The notes below the pieces were generated by a model. That model did not search any database, had not been told where the DNA came from, and worked only from the letters and a program-made list of their open reading frames with translations. A stretch of 61,733 bases of DNA from positions 1-61,733 of the forward strand of contig JAGBND010000088.1 of NCBI GenBank assembly GCA_017634575.1, in the 5' to 3' direction. This document shows, in pieces, positions 1 to 8,676 of this stretch. The position numbers and the translations under genes are program-made. Position 1 is the stretch's first letter, and each line of letters starts with the position of its first letter. This DNA is from Bacillota bacterium (lineage in GTDB: Bacteria > Bacillota > Clostridia > Lachnospirales > Bianqueaceae).

Positions 1-207
1 AGACCTTTTGCTTTTCATCCAGAATTTTTAAGTTTAAAGAATTGTCGGAACATTTTCCGTCTGTCAGGTCTTTCGACCTGCCATCCGTTTGTTCTTAACA
101 TCTTTTCTTGATGATGTTATACTGTTCGATTTTCAAGGTTCATGGTGCTGTACTGTTTTCATGCACAGCGCCCTTTAATAAGGCTGTTCGTTTCGGACAG
201 CTTGTAT
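1..207 (-). other. Probable leader of a leftward rRNA operon (16S gene off the left edge)
   Basis: No protein-coding frame is convincing here. Read on the minus strand, the sequence follows two strong promoters and contains GAACCTTGAAAATCGAAC (complement of 124-141), which resembles the conserved box found in pre-rRNA leaders and spacers of Bacillota. Several short stem-loops are present. The 16S sequence itself is not in the window, so the assignment is inference from the promoter architecture and this box. Confidence 0.45.
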
Positions 208-236
208 AGGATATCACGATACGGTTTAATTGTCAA
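208..236 (-). promoter_or_regulatory. Strong leftward promoter (proximal)
   Basis: On the minus strand a perfect -35 TTGACA (231-236) is followed after 17 bp by TATCCT (208-213). It reads toward the left edge and is the second of two tandem promoters in that direction, the arrangement typical of rRNA operons. Confidence 0.65.
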
Positions 237-349
237 GAACTTTTTTAAAAAATCTTGAAATTTCATATCTGACCCTTCAGAACCGATCTTCTCTTAAGAT
301 TAGCTCTGACCGTTCTTCAAAGCAACTGCTTTTTCTGTGCGGTTTATGT

Positions 350-378
350 AATTTACCACACTCTCTTTAAATTGTCAA
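350..378 (-). promoter_or_regulatory. Strong leftward promoter (distal)
   Basis: On the minus strand TTGACA (373-378) is followed after 17 bp by TAAATT (350-355), with an A/T-rich region upstream of the -35. It lies about 140 bp upstream of the second leftward promoter and shares its perfect -35. Confidence 0.6.
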
Positions 379-438
379 GTCTTTTTTTAACTTCTTTTAA
401 AAATCTTTTTATTCCTCTTCCCTTCGTCCGTGTGATTA

Positions 439-447
439 TGCTATACT
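439..447 (+). promoter_or_regulatory. Extended -10 element, possible promoter of the ABC transporter gene
   Basis: TGCTATACT is an extended -10 (TGn then TATACT). No good -35 is visible. It lies about 110 bp upstream of the chosen start of the ABC transporter gene. Confidence 0.35.
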
Positions 448-517
448 CTTATTTGCTTCTACGTACAACCCGCTTCTTAACGAAGCATTTTCTGATTACA
501 GATCTTATGCTGCTTTT

Positions 518-529
518 AGAACCGTCCCC
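518..529 (+). repeat. Core of the dispersed palindromic repeat (partial copy)
   Basis: The 12-bp core AGAACCGTCCCC, identical to the core of the copies near 10.35, 10.9, 18.45, 18.49, 34.1 and 34.3 kb. The flanking arms differ (CAAAGTGGG follows), so this is a partial or variant copy. It lies in the leader of the ABC transporter gene. Confidence 0.5.
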
Positions 530-557
530 AAAGTGGGCATTTCAAAAGAAGGTGTCT

Positions 558-2342
558 ATGAAAGTTACTTCCGATTTAAAACACGGCGAACAGACCTACA
601 GCTCCCCTGCTTTGATCAAGCGATTTCTTCCTTATATTAAGAAGTATCGCCTGCTTCTGGTTTTGGATCTGTTTTTCGCATCCCTTACCACGCTTTGTGA
701 CATTGCGCTTCCCATGATCATGCGCAGGCTTACCAACTCAGCCATGGGAACAGCCGCCCCCTTAACGGTGGAGATCGTTGTCCGGCTGGCTCTTTTATAT
801 GTTGCGCTTCGCCTGGTGGATGCCGGAGCCAACTTTTACATGCAGTCTCAAGGACATATCATGGGCGTGTATATTGAAACCGATATGCGCAGGGCCGCCT
901 TTGATCATCTCCAGCGTTTATCCGGGACTTACTACAGCAATCATAAAATCGGTCAGATCATGGGCCGCATCACCAACGACCTTTTCGATGTCACCGAATT
1001 CGCGCACCACTGCCCCGAAGAGTTTTACATCGCCATTATTAAGATAGTCGTTTCCTTTATTATATTGGCGAAATCATCTCTCTCGCTGACGCTGCTGATA
1101 TTCATGTGGCTTCCCCTTATGTTTTTCGTCTCCGTCAAGATCAACCACTGGCTGCGGGCTACCCAGAAAGCCCAGCGTTTCCAGGTAGGCGAGCTGAACG
1201 CCGCCATCGAAGACAGCCTGCTCGGCGAGCGGGTCGTCAAAGCCTTCACCGCAGAAGACGAGGAAAAGAAGAAGTTTGAACAGGGCAACCTGGATTTCCA
1301 GCGGATCAAGAAGAAATCTTATTACGCCATGGCCACCTTCGGCACATCCACCAGGCTTTTTGATGGTCTGATGTACACGGTGGTTATTGTGGCCGGCGGC
1401 CTGTTCCTGATTAACGGTCTCATCAATGCCGGCGACCTGGTGGCATATATTCTCTATGTATCCACCCTGATCGCCACGATTCGAAGAATCGTCGAGTTTA
1501 CAGAGCAGTTCCAGCGGGGCATGACTGGTATTGAGCGATTCCTGGAGATCCTGGATACGCCCATCGAGATAAAGGACAGCAAAAACGCCGGCACGCTGAA
1601 GGTCACAGACGGCGGGATCGAATTCGAGCATGTCTATTTTGAATATCCGGACGATCACAACAAGGTTCTCCATGATTTGAATCTGAAGATTCGTCCCGGG
1701 GAAAATCTCGCGATTGTCGGTTCATCAGGCGGCGGAAAAACTACCATCTGCAATCTGATTCCTCGTTTCTACGATCTCACCAGTGGAAAAATCCTGATCG
1801 ACGGCCAGGATATAAAGGAAGTAACCCTGAAGTCCCTTCGCCAGTCCATCGGTATGGTTCAGCAGGACGTGTATCTGTTCAGCGGAACCATTCGTGAAAA
1901 TATTGCATACGGAAGGCAGGGCGCCACAGAAGAGGAAATTCTCGAAGCCGCCAGGCTTGCCGGCGCCACAGAATTTATCGACAAGCTCGAACACGGTTTA
2001 GATACCTATGTCGGCGAAAGAGGCGTCAAACTCTCAGGCGGTCAAAAGCAGCGCCTTTCCATTGCCCGGGTTTTCCTGAAGAATCCCAAAATCCTCATTC
2101 TCGACGAGGCTACCTCCGCGCTGGATAACGAGAGCGAACTGCTGGTGACCCAAAGCCTGAAGAATCTGACCAAGGGACGCACCACACTGACCATTGCCCA
2201 TCGTCTGACCACAGTTCAAGACGCCGACCGCATTCTGGTGCTGGACAAGCACGGCATCGAAGAGGAAGGCACCCACGAGCAGCTTTTAGCCAAGGGAGGA
2301 ATGTACTATCGTCTCTGGAACCGAATGGCAGAGCTCGATTAA
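558..2342 (+). CDS. ABC transporter, fused permease and ATPase (type I half-exporter)
   Basis: A 594-residue half-transporter of the MsbA/LmrA-like class that should work as a dimer in the membrane, using ATP to export a small molecule or lipid; the substrate cannot be read from sequence. The N-terminal half (about 30-310) carries several hydrophobic spans. The C-terminal ATPase has Walker A GSSGGGKTT, signature LSGGQ, Walker B ILILDEATSALD and the switch histidine in IAHRL. The frame is open further upstream (from 372), but that part is basic and phenylalanine-rich and has no ribosome site. The ATG at 558 has AGAAGG just upstream and starts a normal exporter N-terminus. The next gene follows after 7 bp. 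Confidence 0.9.
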   Translation: MKVTSDLKHGEQTYSSPALIKRFLPYIKKYRLLLVLDLFFASLTTLCDIALPMIMRRLTNSAMGTAAPLTVEIVVRLALLYVALRLVDAGANFYMQSQGHIMGVYIETDMRRAAFDHLQRLSGTYYSNHKIGQIMGRITNDLFDVTEFAHHCPEEFYIAIIKIVVSFIILAKSSLSLTLLIFMWLPLMFFVSVKINHWLRATQKAQRFQVGELNAAIEDSLLGERVVKAFTAEDEEKKKFEQGNLDFQRIKKKSYYAMATFGTSTRLFDGLMYTVVIVAGGLFLINGLINAGDLVAYILYVSTLIATIRRIVEFTEQFQRGMTGIERFLEILDTPIEIKDSKNAGTLKVTDGGIEFEHVYFEYPDDHNKVLHDLNLKIRPGENLAIVGSSGGGKTTICNLIPRFYDLTSGKILIDGQDIKEVTLKSLRQSIGMVQQDVYLFSGTIRENIAYGRQGATEEEILEAARLAGATEFIDKLEHGLDTYVGERGVKLSGGQKQRLSIARVFLKNPKILILDEATSALDNESELLVTQSLKNLTKGRTTLTIAHRLTTVQDADRILVLDKHGIEEEGTHEQLLAKGGMYYRLWNRMAELD

Positions 2343-2349
2343 AATCATC

Positions 2350-2922
2350 ATGACGTACATATATATTTTTAGCACGCTGCTGATCGCATTTTTTCTGATC
2401 AGAAACTGTATCGCAGCATCTCATTTCAAAAGCAGGCGGGCAAGCTGCATCGTTTGCTTTGACGACACCCGCAAGGCGCGCCGCATCAGCCGAATCGCAT
2501 TTATCACTTTGTTTGGACTGATGCTCCTGTTTTTGGCATACTGCATTTTCTCCCGGGCCGGCCTGAACATTCTTCAGCTGTCCATTGTGATCTGTCTGAT
2601 ACTGTGCTTTGCCCTGTTCGGCTTTGTCCCCTATTCCTCCGCCAGATGGCTTGTGGAAAAAGACGGCATCTACCTGTACAATCAGGACCGTTTTATTCCC
2701 TGGGAGGAGCTTCTTTCCTGCCGGATCAGCGGACAAGGCAAAAAAGCTTATCTTCAGCTCGATCTGATCAAAACAGAGAGCGACAGGCTGAAAAAAGGCA
2801 CCTATATGGTGCAGATTCCGCCTGACAAAGCCCGAGACACGGTCGATATGATCAGAGATTTTATTAACATGGAGAATGCCGCCCGCGCCAGAAGACGCCG
2901 CGAGCGGCTCTCCTCTACCTGA
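2350..2922 (+). CDS. Small membrane protein with a C-terminal PH-like domain
   Basis: A 190-residue protein of unknown function. Three hydrophobic segments (about 1-20, 48-67 and 72-95) are followed by a soluble tail from about residue 97 (WLVEKDGIYLYN, then IPWEELLSCRI), which has the alternating pattern of a bacterial PH-like domain. The extreme C-terminus is strongly basic (RARRRRERL). It starts 7 bp after the ABC transporter and ends at a terminator, so the two are probably co-transcribed. No good Shine-Dalgarno is visible, which suggests translational coupling. The family cannot be named with confidence. Confidence 0.75.
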   Translation: MTYIYIFSTLLIAFFLIRNCIAASHFKSRRASCIVCFDDTRKARRISRIAFITLFGLMLLFLAYCIFSRAGLNILQLSIVICLILCFALFGFVPYSSARWLVEKDGIYLYNQDRFIPWEELLSCRISGQGKKAYLQLDLIKTESDRLKKGTYMVQIPPDKARDTVDMIRDFINMENAARARRRRERLSST

Positions 2923-2940
2923 TTTTCCATAATACTTTTT

Positions 2941-2969
2941 AAAATCCAGCATCCCCTGCTGGATTTTTT
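2941..2969 (+). terminator. Intrinsic terminator after the ABC transporter operon
   Basis: AATCCAGCA and TGCTGGATT form a 9-bp stem with a short loop, followed by a T run. Confidence 0.85.
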
Positions 2970-3077
2970 GCTTCGTGCGCGATGATCTGTCAGGCCATAC
3001 ACCTTTGGGGCCACCAGAATACGCCCGCCGCGCAATCGTGTTTTCTCAAATATTATCAAAAAGTATCATTATATATC

Positions 3078-3119
3078 TTTACATTTCACATCCAGATGAT
3101 ATAATAAGATCATATGATC
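3078..3119 (+). promoter_or_regulatory. Promoter with a palindrome at the start region
   Basis: TTTACA (3078-3083) and TATAAT (3100-3105) are spaced by 16 bp. Immediately downstream lies the perfect 12-bp palindrome GATCATATGATC (3108-3119), which overlaps the expected transcription start and could be an operator. It drives the sugar isomerase gene at 3185. Confidence 0.6.
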
Positions 3120-3184
3120 CATATAATCTAATGAACAGAGATTGAATGTTTTATCTTTTGAGTTAGCAAGGAGGTTTTACAGCA

Positions 3185-4054
3185 ATGGCTCTCAAATTAG
3201 GCTTGGAACTGTACTCTCTGCATTGCGTGCAGAAAGAACTGAACGAAAACCCAAGACAAGTCATTAAAAAGGTCCTGGATCTGGGTTTCCGCCACCTGGA
3301 ACCGGCAAACGCGCATGCCGAGAAAGATCCCGGAACCGGTTATCATATTCCGGCAGAAGAACTCCGTGATATGCTGGAGCCCTACGGCGCCAGGATCGGA
3401 AGCCATCACATCGGCAACCTGAATGACGAGACCCTGCCGGCCGTCATGGCGTACAACCGGATCCTGGGCAACCGCAATCTGGTGGTTCCGATCTATTTCT
3501 ATACCAGCTACGATCATATTATGCGGATGTGCGAGCATTACAACCACGTGGGCAAGGTGCTGATCGAGAACGGTTTCAACCAGCTGGTCTACCACAATCA
3601 CTATCATGAATATCAGCTTGTAAACGGCAAGCCCATTCTGTATTGGCTGATCGAAAACACAGCGCCGGAATATGTCCATTTCGAGATGGACTGCGGCTGG
3701 GATGTGCGCGCCGGCGAGGATCCGATTACCGAAATGAAAAAAATCGGCAACCGTCTGCGCCTGATTCACATCAAGGACTACAAGACGCGTCCCGCTAATT
3801 TGCTGATCGGCCGCACCGAGATGGTCAACTGGGAAAACTTCGGCGCGAATCATCAGGAAGGCGACAAGATGACCCCCGGCGATTTCGTCAGCGCAGGCGA
3901 AGGCATGATGCCGCTGGCCGAAATTCTCAAGACAGCGGATGAACTGGGCGTGGAGGCCGCCGTCTGGGAGCAGGATGATTGCGGCGAGAACCTATATGAT
4001 TCCCTGGCGAAGACGATCGAATATCTGAAACAGTTCAAACATCTCTATATCTAA
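3185..4054 (+). CDS. Sugar phosphate isomerase/epimerase (xylose isomerase-like TIM barrel)
   Basis: A 289-residue protein of the AP-endonuclease-2/xylose-isomerase-like TIM-barrel superfamily, which isomerises or epimerises sugars, inositol derivatives or keto acids using a divalent metal. Likely metal ligands lie in LVYHNHYHEY, HFEMDCGWD, LIHIKDYK and the late VWEQDD. Length is normal. The start follows AAGGAGG with good spacing. It stands alone between its own promoter and a terminator. Two further members of this superfamily are in the window (22300-23355 and the N-terminus of 10914-13427). The substrate is unknown. Confidence 0.85.
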   Translation: MALKLGLELYSLHCVQKELNENPRQVIKKVLDLGFRHLEPANAHAEKDPGTGYHIPAEELRDMLEPYGARIGSHHIGNLNDETLPAVMAYNRILGNRNLVVPIYFYTSYDHIMRMCEHYNHVGKVLIENGFNQLVYHNHYHEYQLVNGKPILYWLIENTAPEYVHFEMDCGWDVRAGEDPITEMKKIGNRLRLIHIKDYKTRPANLLIGRTEMVNWENFGANHQEGDKMTPGDFVSAGEGMMPLAEILKTADELGVEAAVWEQDDCGENLYDSLAKTIEYLKQFKHLYI

Positions 4055-4065
4055 TTAAGTGATGA

Positions 4066-4113
4066 AAAAAGAGCTATTCATCCTTTTTTATCGAAGGAAT
4101 GAATAGCTCTTTT
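4066..4113. terminator. Intrinsic terminator
   Basis: A 15-bp stem (AAAAGAGCTATTCAT paired with ATGAATAGCTCTTTT) ends in a T run and closes the sugar isomerase transcript. The stem has A and T runs on both sides and may work in both directions. Confidence 0.85.
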
Positions 4114-4213
4114 AGTATGTGGTTCATTACGGCTTATTCGGGTTGCCCTTATCACAAAACCGGCGGCCTGTATAGCTCTAATGGCACAAATTGCGCTAAG
4201 GGAGCATCGGCAC

Positions 4214-4242
4214 TTGCATTCTGGCTGTTTTTCAGTTATAGT
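4214..4242 (+). promoter_or_regulatory. Promoter of the NifX-like/SlyD-like fusion gene
   Basis: TTGCAT (4214-4219) and TATAGT (4237-4242) are separated by 17 bp, about 110 bp upstream of the start codon. The rest of 4114-4351 holds no gene that I can see. Confidence 0.55.
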
Positions 4243-4351
4243 AACATGTGCCTTTACATCTAGTCTATGAGGCGCATGCTGAGCTTTGCCGCTTTGCCGG
4301 CAAAACACGGTTAATGATTCGTTACTAATAAAGACAGGAGATCTTTTATCA

Positions 4352-5203
4352 ATGAGAATTGCAGTAACCTACGAAAACGGAAATATATTCCAGCATTTCG
4401 GTCACACAGAACAGTTTAAGGTCTACGAGGTGGAGGATGGAAAGATCCTTTCCTCTCAGGTCATGGGTTCCGATGGGAACGGTCACAGTGCTCTGGCGGC
4501 CCTTTTGGAGGACAAAGGCATCGATGTGCTGATCTGCGGCGGCATCGGCGGCGGCGCGCAGGCAGCCCTTGAGCAAAGAGGCATCGAGCTTTGCGCAGGC
4601 CAAAGCGGAGACGCGGACGAAGCCGTAGAAGCCTATCTTCGCGGCGAGCTCGAGAACACCGGCGCCAATTGCGATCATCATGGCGAGGGTCATTCCTGCC
4701 ACGAGGATGACGAAGGATGCGAAGGCAGCTGCGAGGGTTGCCCGGGTTGTCACGAACCGGAGCCCATCGAGGGGAAAAATGTAGGCAAGAAATGCCGCAC
4801 CCATTACAGAGGCACCTTCAACGACGGAACACAGTTTGACTCCTCCTACGACCGCGGCGAGCCGCTGGAATTCGTTTGCGGCGCCGGGATGATGATCCGT
4901 GGATTTGACCAGGCCGTCGCAAACATGGAAGTCGGTCAGGTCCTCGACGTCCATCTGATGCCTTCCGAAGCTTATGGCGAAGCGGATCCGCAGCAGATTT
5001 TCAGTGTCAATATCAAAGATCTGCCCGGCGCCGAGACCGTCGAAGCCGGTCAGCAGATTTATCTGCAGAACGCCTATGGCCAGCCTATTCCCGTGCTGGT
5101 GGCCGCCAAGGACGAGACCACCATCACCTTCGATGCCAATCACCCCATGGCCGGCAAGGAGCTGAACTTCCAGATAGAACTCGTTGAAGTGCTGGATCAG
5201 TGA
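4352..5203 (+). CDS. Fusion of NifX/NafY-type cofactor-binding domain, Cys/His linker and SlyD-like FKBP prolyl isomerase
   Basis: A 283-residue protein with two recognisable domains. Residues 1-105 match the dinitrogenase FeMo-cofactor-binding (NifX/NafY/NifB C-terminal) fold: MRIAVTYENG, FQHFGHTEQF, GIDVLICGGIGGGAQ. Residues about 108-140 are a metal-binding-like linker rich in Cys, His, Asp and Glu (CDHHGEGHSCHEDDEGC, then CEGCPGCH). The remainder is an FKBP-type isomerase of the SlyD kind (GTQFDSSYDRGEPLEFVCG, then MIRGFDQAVANMEVGQ) with an insert-in-flap region. Classic SlyD carries its metal-binding tail at the C-terminus; here a comparable segment sits between the domains. A metallochaperone role is inference. 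The ATG at 4352 follows ACAGGAG. No nitrogenase genes are nearby. Confidence 0.85.
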   Translation: MRIAVTYENGNIFQHFGHTEQFKVYEVEDGKILSSQVMGSDGNGHSALAALLEDKGIDVLICGGIGGGAQAALEQRGIELCAGQSGDADEAVEAYLRGELENTGANCDHHGEGHSCHEDDEGCEGSCEGCPGCHEPEPIEGKNVGKKCRTHYRGTFNDGTQFDSSYDRGEPLEFVCGAGMMIRGFDQAVANMEVGQVLDVHLMPSEAYGEADPQQIFSVNIKDLPGAETVEAGQQIYLQNAYGQPIPVLVAAKDETTITFDANHPMAGKELNFQIELVEVLDQ

Positions 5204-5337
5204 TACTGCCGCCCACAGAAATGAAAGCATTCCCGGCGCGTTTTGTTAATCATAACGCTATTTGATCTTATGCGCCGCATATAAAAGAATAAAGCGATGC
5301 GGGCGCCGAAAGCGCCTTAGTCGGAATGGAGGTAAAC

Positions 5338-7245
5338 ATGAGCGACAATACGGTCCGAATTCAGGACGATCTTTTTCAGGCTGTCAATGGCGAATGGCTG
5401 AAAACGGCTGTTATTCCGGATGACAGGCCCACAGCCGGCGGATTTGCCGAGCTGGACCAGAATGTAGAAAAACTGATGATGGCCGATTTCGAGGCCTTCG
5501 CGAAGGGCGAAAAGACATCGGACATTCCCGAGATGAAATATGCCATCCGGCTCTATCAGAAAGTGCTGGATGTGCAGGAGCGAAACGAAAAGGGCATCGC
5601 CCCCGTTCTGCCGCTACTGGAGAAAATCCTGACCCTGAAAAGCCCCGCTGATCTGAGCGAAAATGCAGCCGGCTTTTTGCTGGACGGCATCCGTCTGCCC
5701 CTGCAGTTGTTTGTGGATACCGATATGAAGGACGCCACCCGGCACGCCCTGAATGTGATGGGACCGGATATCATTCTGCCTGACACCACCTACTACGAGG
5801 AAGGAAATCCCGCCGGCGGGCAGCTTCTTGAAATCTTTTCCGGCATGGCGGCATCTGCATTGTCCAAGACGCCTCTTTCCGAACAGGAACAGCAGGCGTT
5901 CCTGGCGGATACCCTGGCCTTCGACGCGCTGGTCGCCAAGAAGGTCAAGAGCCAGGTGGAATGGGCCGACTATGTCGCTATGTACAATCCGATGGATCTG
6001 GAGGAGGCTGCCGCCTATGCTGCTCCCTTTGATCTGAAGAAGGTCCTCTCGGATCTCTTCGGCGATCATGCGCCTTCCGTGATTATCGCAAATGATCCAA
6101 AGGCTCTTAAGGAAATGAATGGCTATTTCAGCGAGGAGACCTTCACAAAATATCTTCACTGGGCCTACGTCCGGACGCTACTGGATCACACGTCGCTCTT
6201 GTCCGAAGAACTGTATGCCATCGGCACCACCTACCGTCGGGCCCTGATGGGCATTCCTACGGATCCCACCCTGCAGAAACGGGCCTATCAGACCGCTTCC
6301 CAGATTTACTCAGAGGCTGTTGGCGTTTATTACGGCCGCACCTATTTCGGCGAGGAAGCCAAGCAGGATGTGGTAAATCTGGTTAAAAAGGTAATCGAAA
6401 CCTACAAGCTTCGTGTCAGTAAGAACACCTTCCTCTCTCCTGCCACCAAGGAAAAAGCAATCCTCAAGCTGTCCACCATCACCATCAAGATGGGCTATCC
6501 GGATGCGGTGCATCCCTTCTTCTCCACGCTGGTCTTCGATGAGGCCGATTCCTATTTCGATCTGAGGAAGAAGCTTTCCCGGATCCGTCTGCAGTTTGAG
6601 CTGGATCAGCTGACAATGCCCGTAGACCGCAGGCGCTGGGGCATGCCCGGCCACATGGTCAACGCATGCTACAATCCCTTTGTCAACGATATCACTTTCC
6701 CGGCTGCTATTTTGCAGAAGCCTTTCTACTCCATCCATCAGAGCATCAGCGAGAACCTGGGCGGCATCGGCGCGGTGATCGGTCATGAGATCTCCCACGC
6801 CTTTGACAACAACGGCGCCAAGTTTGATGAAAACGGCAATCTCGCCAACTGGTGGACCGAGGAAGACTTCAAGGCCTTTAATGCCCTGACCAAAGATATG
6901 ATCGATCAGTTTGACGGCATTCCCTTCCATGGCGGTACGGTAAACGGCGAGCTGGTAGTCAGTGAAAACATCGCCGACAACGGAGGACTGGGCGTCACCC
7001 TGGAAATCATGCATACGCTTCCGGATCCTGATTTTAAAGCTTACTTCATCAACTGGGCCAAGGTCTGGTGCCTGAAAGCCAAGGATGAATATATCCAGCT
7101 GCTGCTTGCCAGCGATGTCCACTCTCCCAACGAGCTGCGCGCCAATATGGCTCCCCGCAACTTTGACGAATGGTACGAAGCCTTCGATGTCGTCAGCACC
7201 GATCAGATGTACATCGCCCCCGAAAAGAGGATTTCCATCTGGTAA
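5338..7245 (+). CDS. M13 family zinc metallopeptidase (PepO/neprilysin-like)
   Basis: A 635-residue peptidase that cleaves oligopeptides. The zinc site is HEISH (His483, Glu484, His487) with the third ligand in ENIADNGG (Glu543, with Asp547), the full M13 signature. The usual M13 NAF(V)NP-type substrate loop is represented by VNACYNPFVNDITFPAAILQ. There is no signal peptide or membrane anchor, so it is probably a cytoplasmic endopeptidase. The ATG at 5326 overlaps the GGAGGT ribosome site, so the ATG at 5338 is preferred. Genes for a VOC protein, Nif3, a YhhN-like protein and a lipid kinase follow in the same direction. Confidence 0.92.
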   Translation: MSDNTVRIQDDLFQAVNGEWLKTAVIPDDRPTAGGFAELDQNVEKLMMADFEAFAKGEKTSDIPEMKYAIRLYQKVLDVQERNEKGIAPVLPLLEKILTLKSPADLSENAAGFLLDGIRLPLQLFVDTDMKDATRHALNVMGPDIILPDTTYYEEGNPAGGQLLEIFSGMAASALSKTPLSEQEQQAFLADTLAFDALVAKKVKSQVEWADYVAMYNPMDLEEAAAYAAPFDLKKVLSDLFGDHAPSVIIANDPKALKEMNGYFSEETFTKYLHWAYVRTLLDHTSLLSEELYAIGTTYRRALMGIPTDPTLQKRAYQTASQIYSEAVGVYYGRTYFGEEAKQDVVNLVKKVIETYKLRVSKNTFLSPATKEKAILKLSTITIKMGYPDAVHPFFSTLVFDEADSYFDLRKKLSRIRLQFELDQLTMPVDRRRWGMPGHMVNACYNPFVNDITFPAAILQKPFYSIHQSISENLGGIGAVIGHEISHAFDNNGAKFDENGNLANWWTEEDFKAFNALTKDMIDQFDGIPFHGGTVNGELVVSENIADNGGLGVTLEIMHTLPDPDFKAYFINWAKVWCLKAKDEYIQLLLASDVHSPNELRANMAPRNFDEWYEAFDVVSTDQMYIAPEKRISIW

Positions 7246-7339
7246 GGCGCCCCTTCCATACTGCGGCAGCTGCATGCGCTACCGGTTTTTGCAGCGAATA
7301 GGCTGTTATGACACCACGAGAATTGAAAAGGAGACCATC

Positions 7340-7693
7340 ATGTCTGAAGTCAAATACGAACTTGCCCACGTTGGCATCAATGCTGAGAACGCCGCCCAGG
7401 CCGAAGAAATCGCCACCCTCTTTGCCGGAATTTTCGGCTTGAATGTGAAGGTTGGAAACAGCTCTGTCTTTGCCGGAAAGGCCGTCGAGGTAATGAAAAC
7501 GCCTTATCTGGGAAAGAACGGCCATATTGCCATGGCTGTAGCGGACTGCGTCGAGGCCGTGGAGGATCTGAAGGCACGGGGTTTTGAAGTCGATATGGAC
7601 ACTGCCAAGTATAAGCCGGATGGAACCTTAAATGCGGTTTATCTGAAGCAGGAAGTGGCGGGCTTCGCCATTCATATCGTCAAAAAGGCATAA
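7340..7693 (+). CDS. VOC (glyoxalase-like) family protein
   Basis: A 117-residue single-domain protein. It resembles the VOC-type domain that is fused to the C-terminus of some Bacillota 2-keto-3-deoxy-6-phosphogluconate/4-hydroxy-2-oxoglutarate aldolases (AHVGINAENAAQAEE, GKNGHIAMAV, FAIHIVKKA), here as a stand-alone gene. The reaction is unknown. The start at 7340 follows AAGGAGACC with good spacing; an open frame further upstream overlaps the end of the peptidase gene and is not credible. It lies 94 bp after the peptidase gene and 17 bp before the Nif3 gene. Confidence 0.75.
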   Translation: MSEVKYELAHVGINAENAAQAEEIATLFAGIFGLNVKVGNSSVFAGKAVEVMKTPYLGKNGHIAMAVADCVEAVEDLKARGFEVDMDTAKYKPDGTLNAVYLKQEVAGFAIHIVKKA

Positions 7694-7710
7694 GGACAGC
7701 CTGCGCAATT

Positions 7711-8580
7711 ATGACCATTCGCGAAGTTATACAAACCATTCTTTCCTATCATCCGTTTTTGTTCGACTATCAGGGCTGCGATGATTTCAAATGCGGTGAT
7801 CCCGATGTGGAATGCACCGGTATTGTGACGGCTATTTCCCCAACAATCGAAGTCATCCGTCAGGCGGCCTTGCTTGGCGCGAATTTGATTGTCACCCATG
7901 AACCAACCTTTTACACATCCGAGGACAGCCCGGGCTGGTTTGAAGACTTTCCCAACAGCGTGTACGAGGAAAAAGCCGCACTTTTAGCCAGACATGGGAT
8001 CGTCATCTGGCGGGACCATGACCATCTGCATTTTCATCAGCCGGACGGCATTTTCGAGGGTGTTCTCCGTTATACGGGATGGAAGCCCTATGCAAAGGCG
8101 GTTCGCCCACCCTACGGCGGCTTTGGTCATTTTCTCATTGAATTGCCTCAGCCGATGAGTGTTTCTGCCGTCGCCGATCATCTGATGCGGTGCATCGGAA
8201 TGAACGGATGCCGCTATGTGGGACGGCCGGATGATATGATCCGAAAAATACTGATCGTCGGTCATCTGTATCCCATGATGTCCGCATCCTCTCCCAGCCG
8301 CCGTGACGGAAAGCCCAAAGAATACAGCGTTCAGATTATTGGTGATATGGAGGATGGCGTTGACTTGATTTTGCCGGGCGAAACCATCGACTGGACCGTT
8401 CTTTCCTATATCCGCGATGCAAATGAACTCGGTCACAGCAAGGCAATGATCTCCCTTGGGCATTACAATTGGGAAAGTCTGGGTATGAGATATGCCGCCG
8501 ACTGGCTGAAGGATCTGATTCCCGCTTTACCGGTCACGTTTGTTGACGCCGGGGACTTGTTTCGCTATCGTCTTAGCTGA
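7711..8580 (+). CDS. Nif3-like dinuclear metal centre protein
   Basis: A 289-residue member of the NIF3/YbgI (DUF34) family, soluble proteins that bind a pair of metal ions. Visible ligands are in LIVTHEPTFY, RDHDHLHFHQPDGI and the C-terminal GHYNWESLGM (His-x4-Glu). Members have been called GTP cyclohydrolase 1 type 2, but their cellular role is unsettled. The middle insertion found in long Nif3 proteins is short here. It follows the VOC gene by 17 bp, so the two are probably co-transcribed. Confidence 0.85.
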   Translation: MTIREVIQTILSYHPFLFDYQGCDDFKCGDPDVECTGIVTAISPTIEVIRQAALLGANLIVTHEPTFYTSEDSPGWFEDFPNSVYEEKAALLARHGIVIWRDHDHLHFHQPDGIFEGVLRYTGWKPYAKAVRPPYGGFGHFLIELPQPMSVSAVADHLMRCIGMNGCRYVGRPDDMIRKILIVGHLYPMMSASSPSRRDGKPKEYSVQIIGDMEDGVDLILPGETIDWTVLSYIRDANELGHSKAMISLGHYNWESLGMRYAADWLKDLIPALPVTFVDAGDLFRYRLS

Positions 8581-8676
8581 TTGCCCCGCTTAATCCATGG
8601 AATGATCGAAATAAAAGATCAATGCACCGCTTTCCCGGATCACTTTCCTATCCGGCCGGTCCCGAGGAGCCATCCT

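Noticed and set aside
372-557. N-terminal extension of the ABC transporter to 372
   Set aside because: The extension overlaps the promoter region and a repeat core, lacks a ribosome site and is unlike exporter N-termini.
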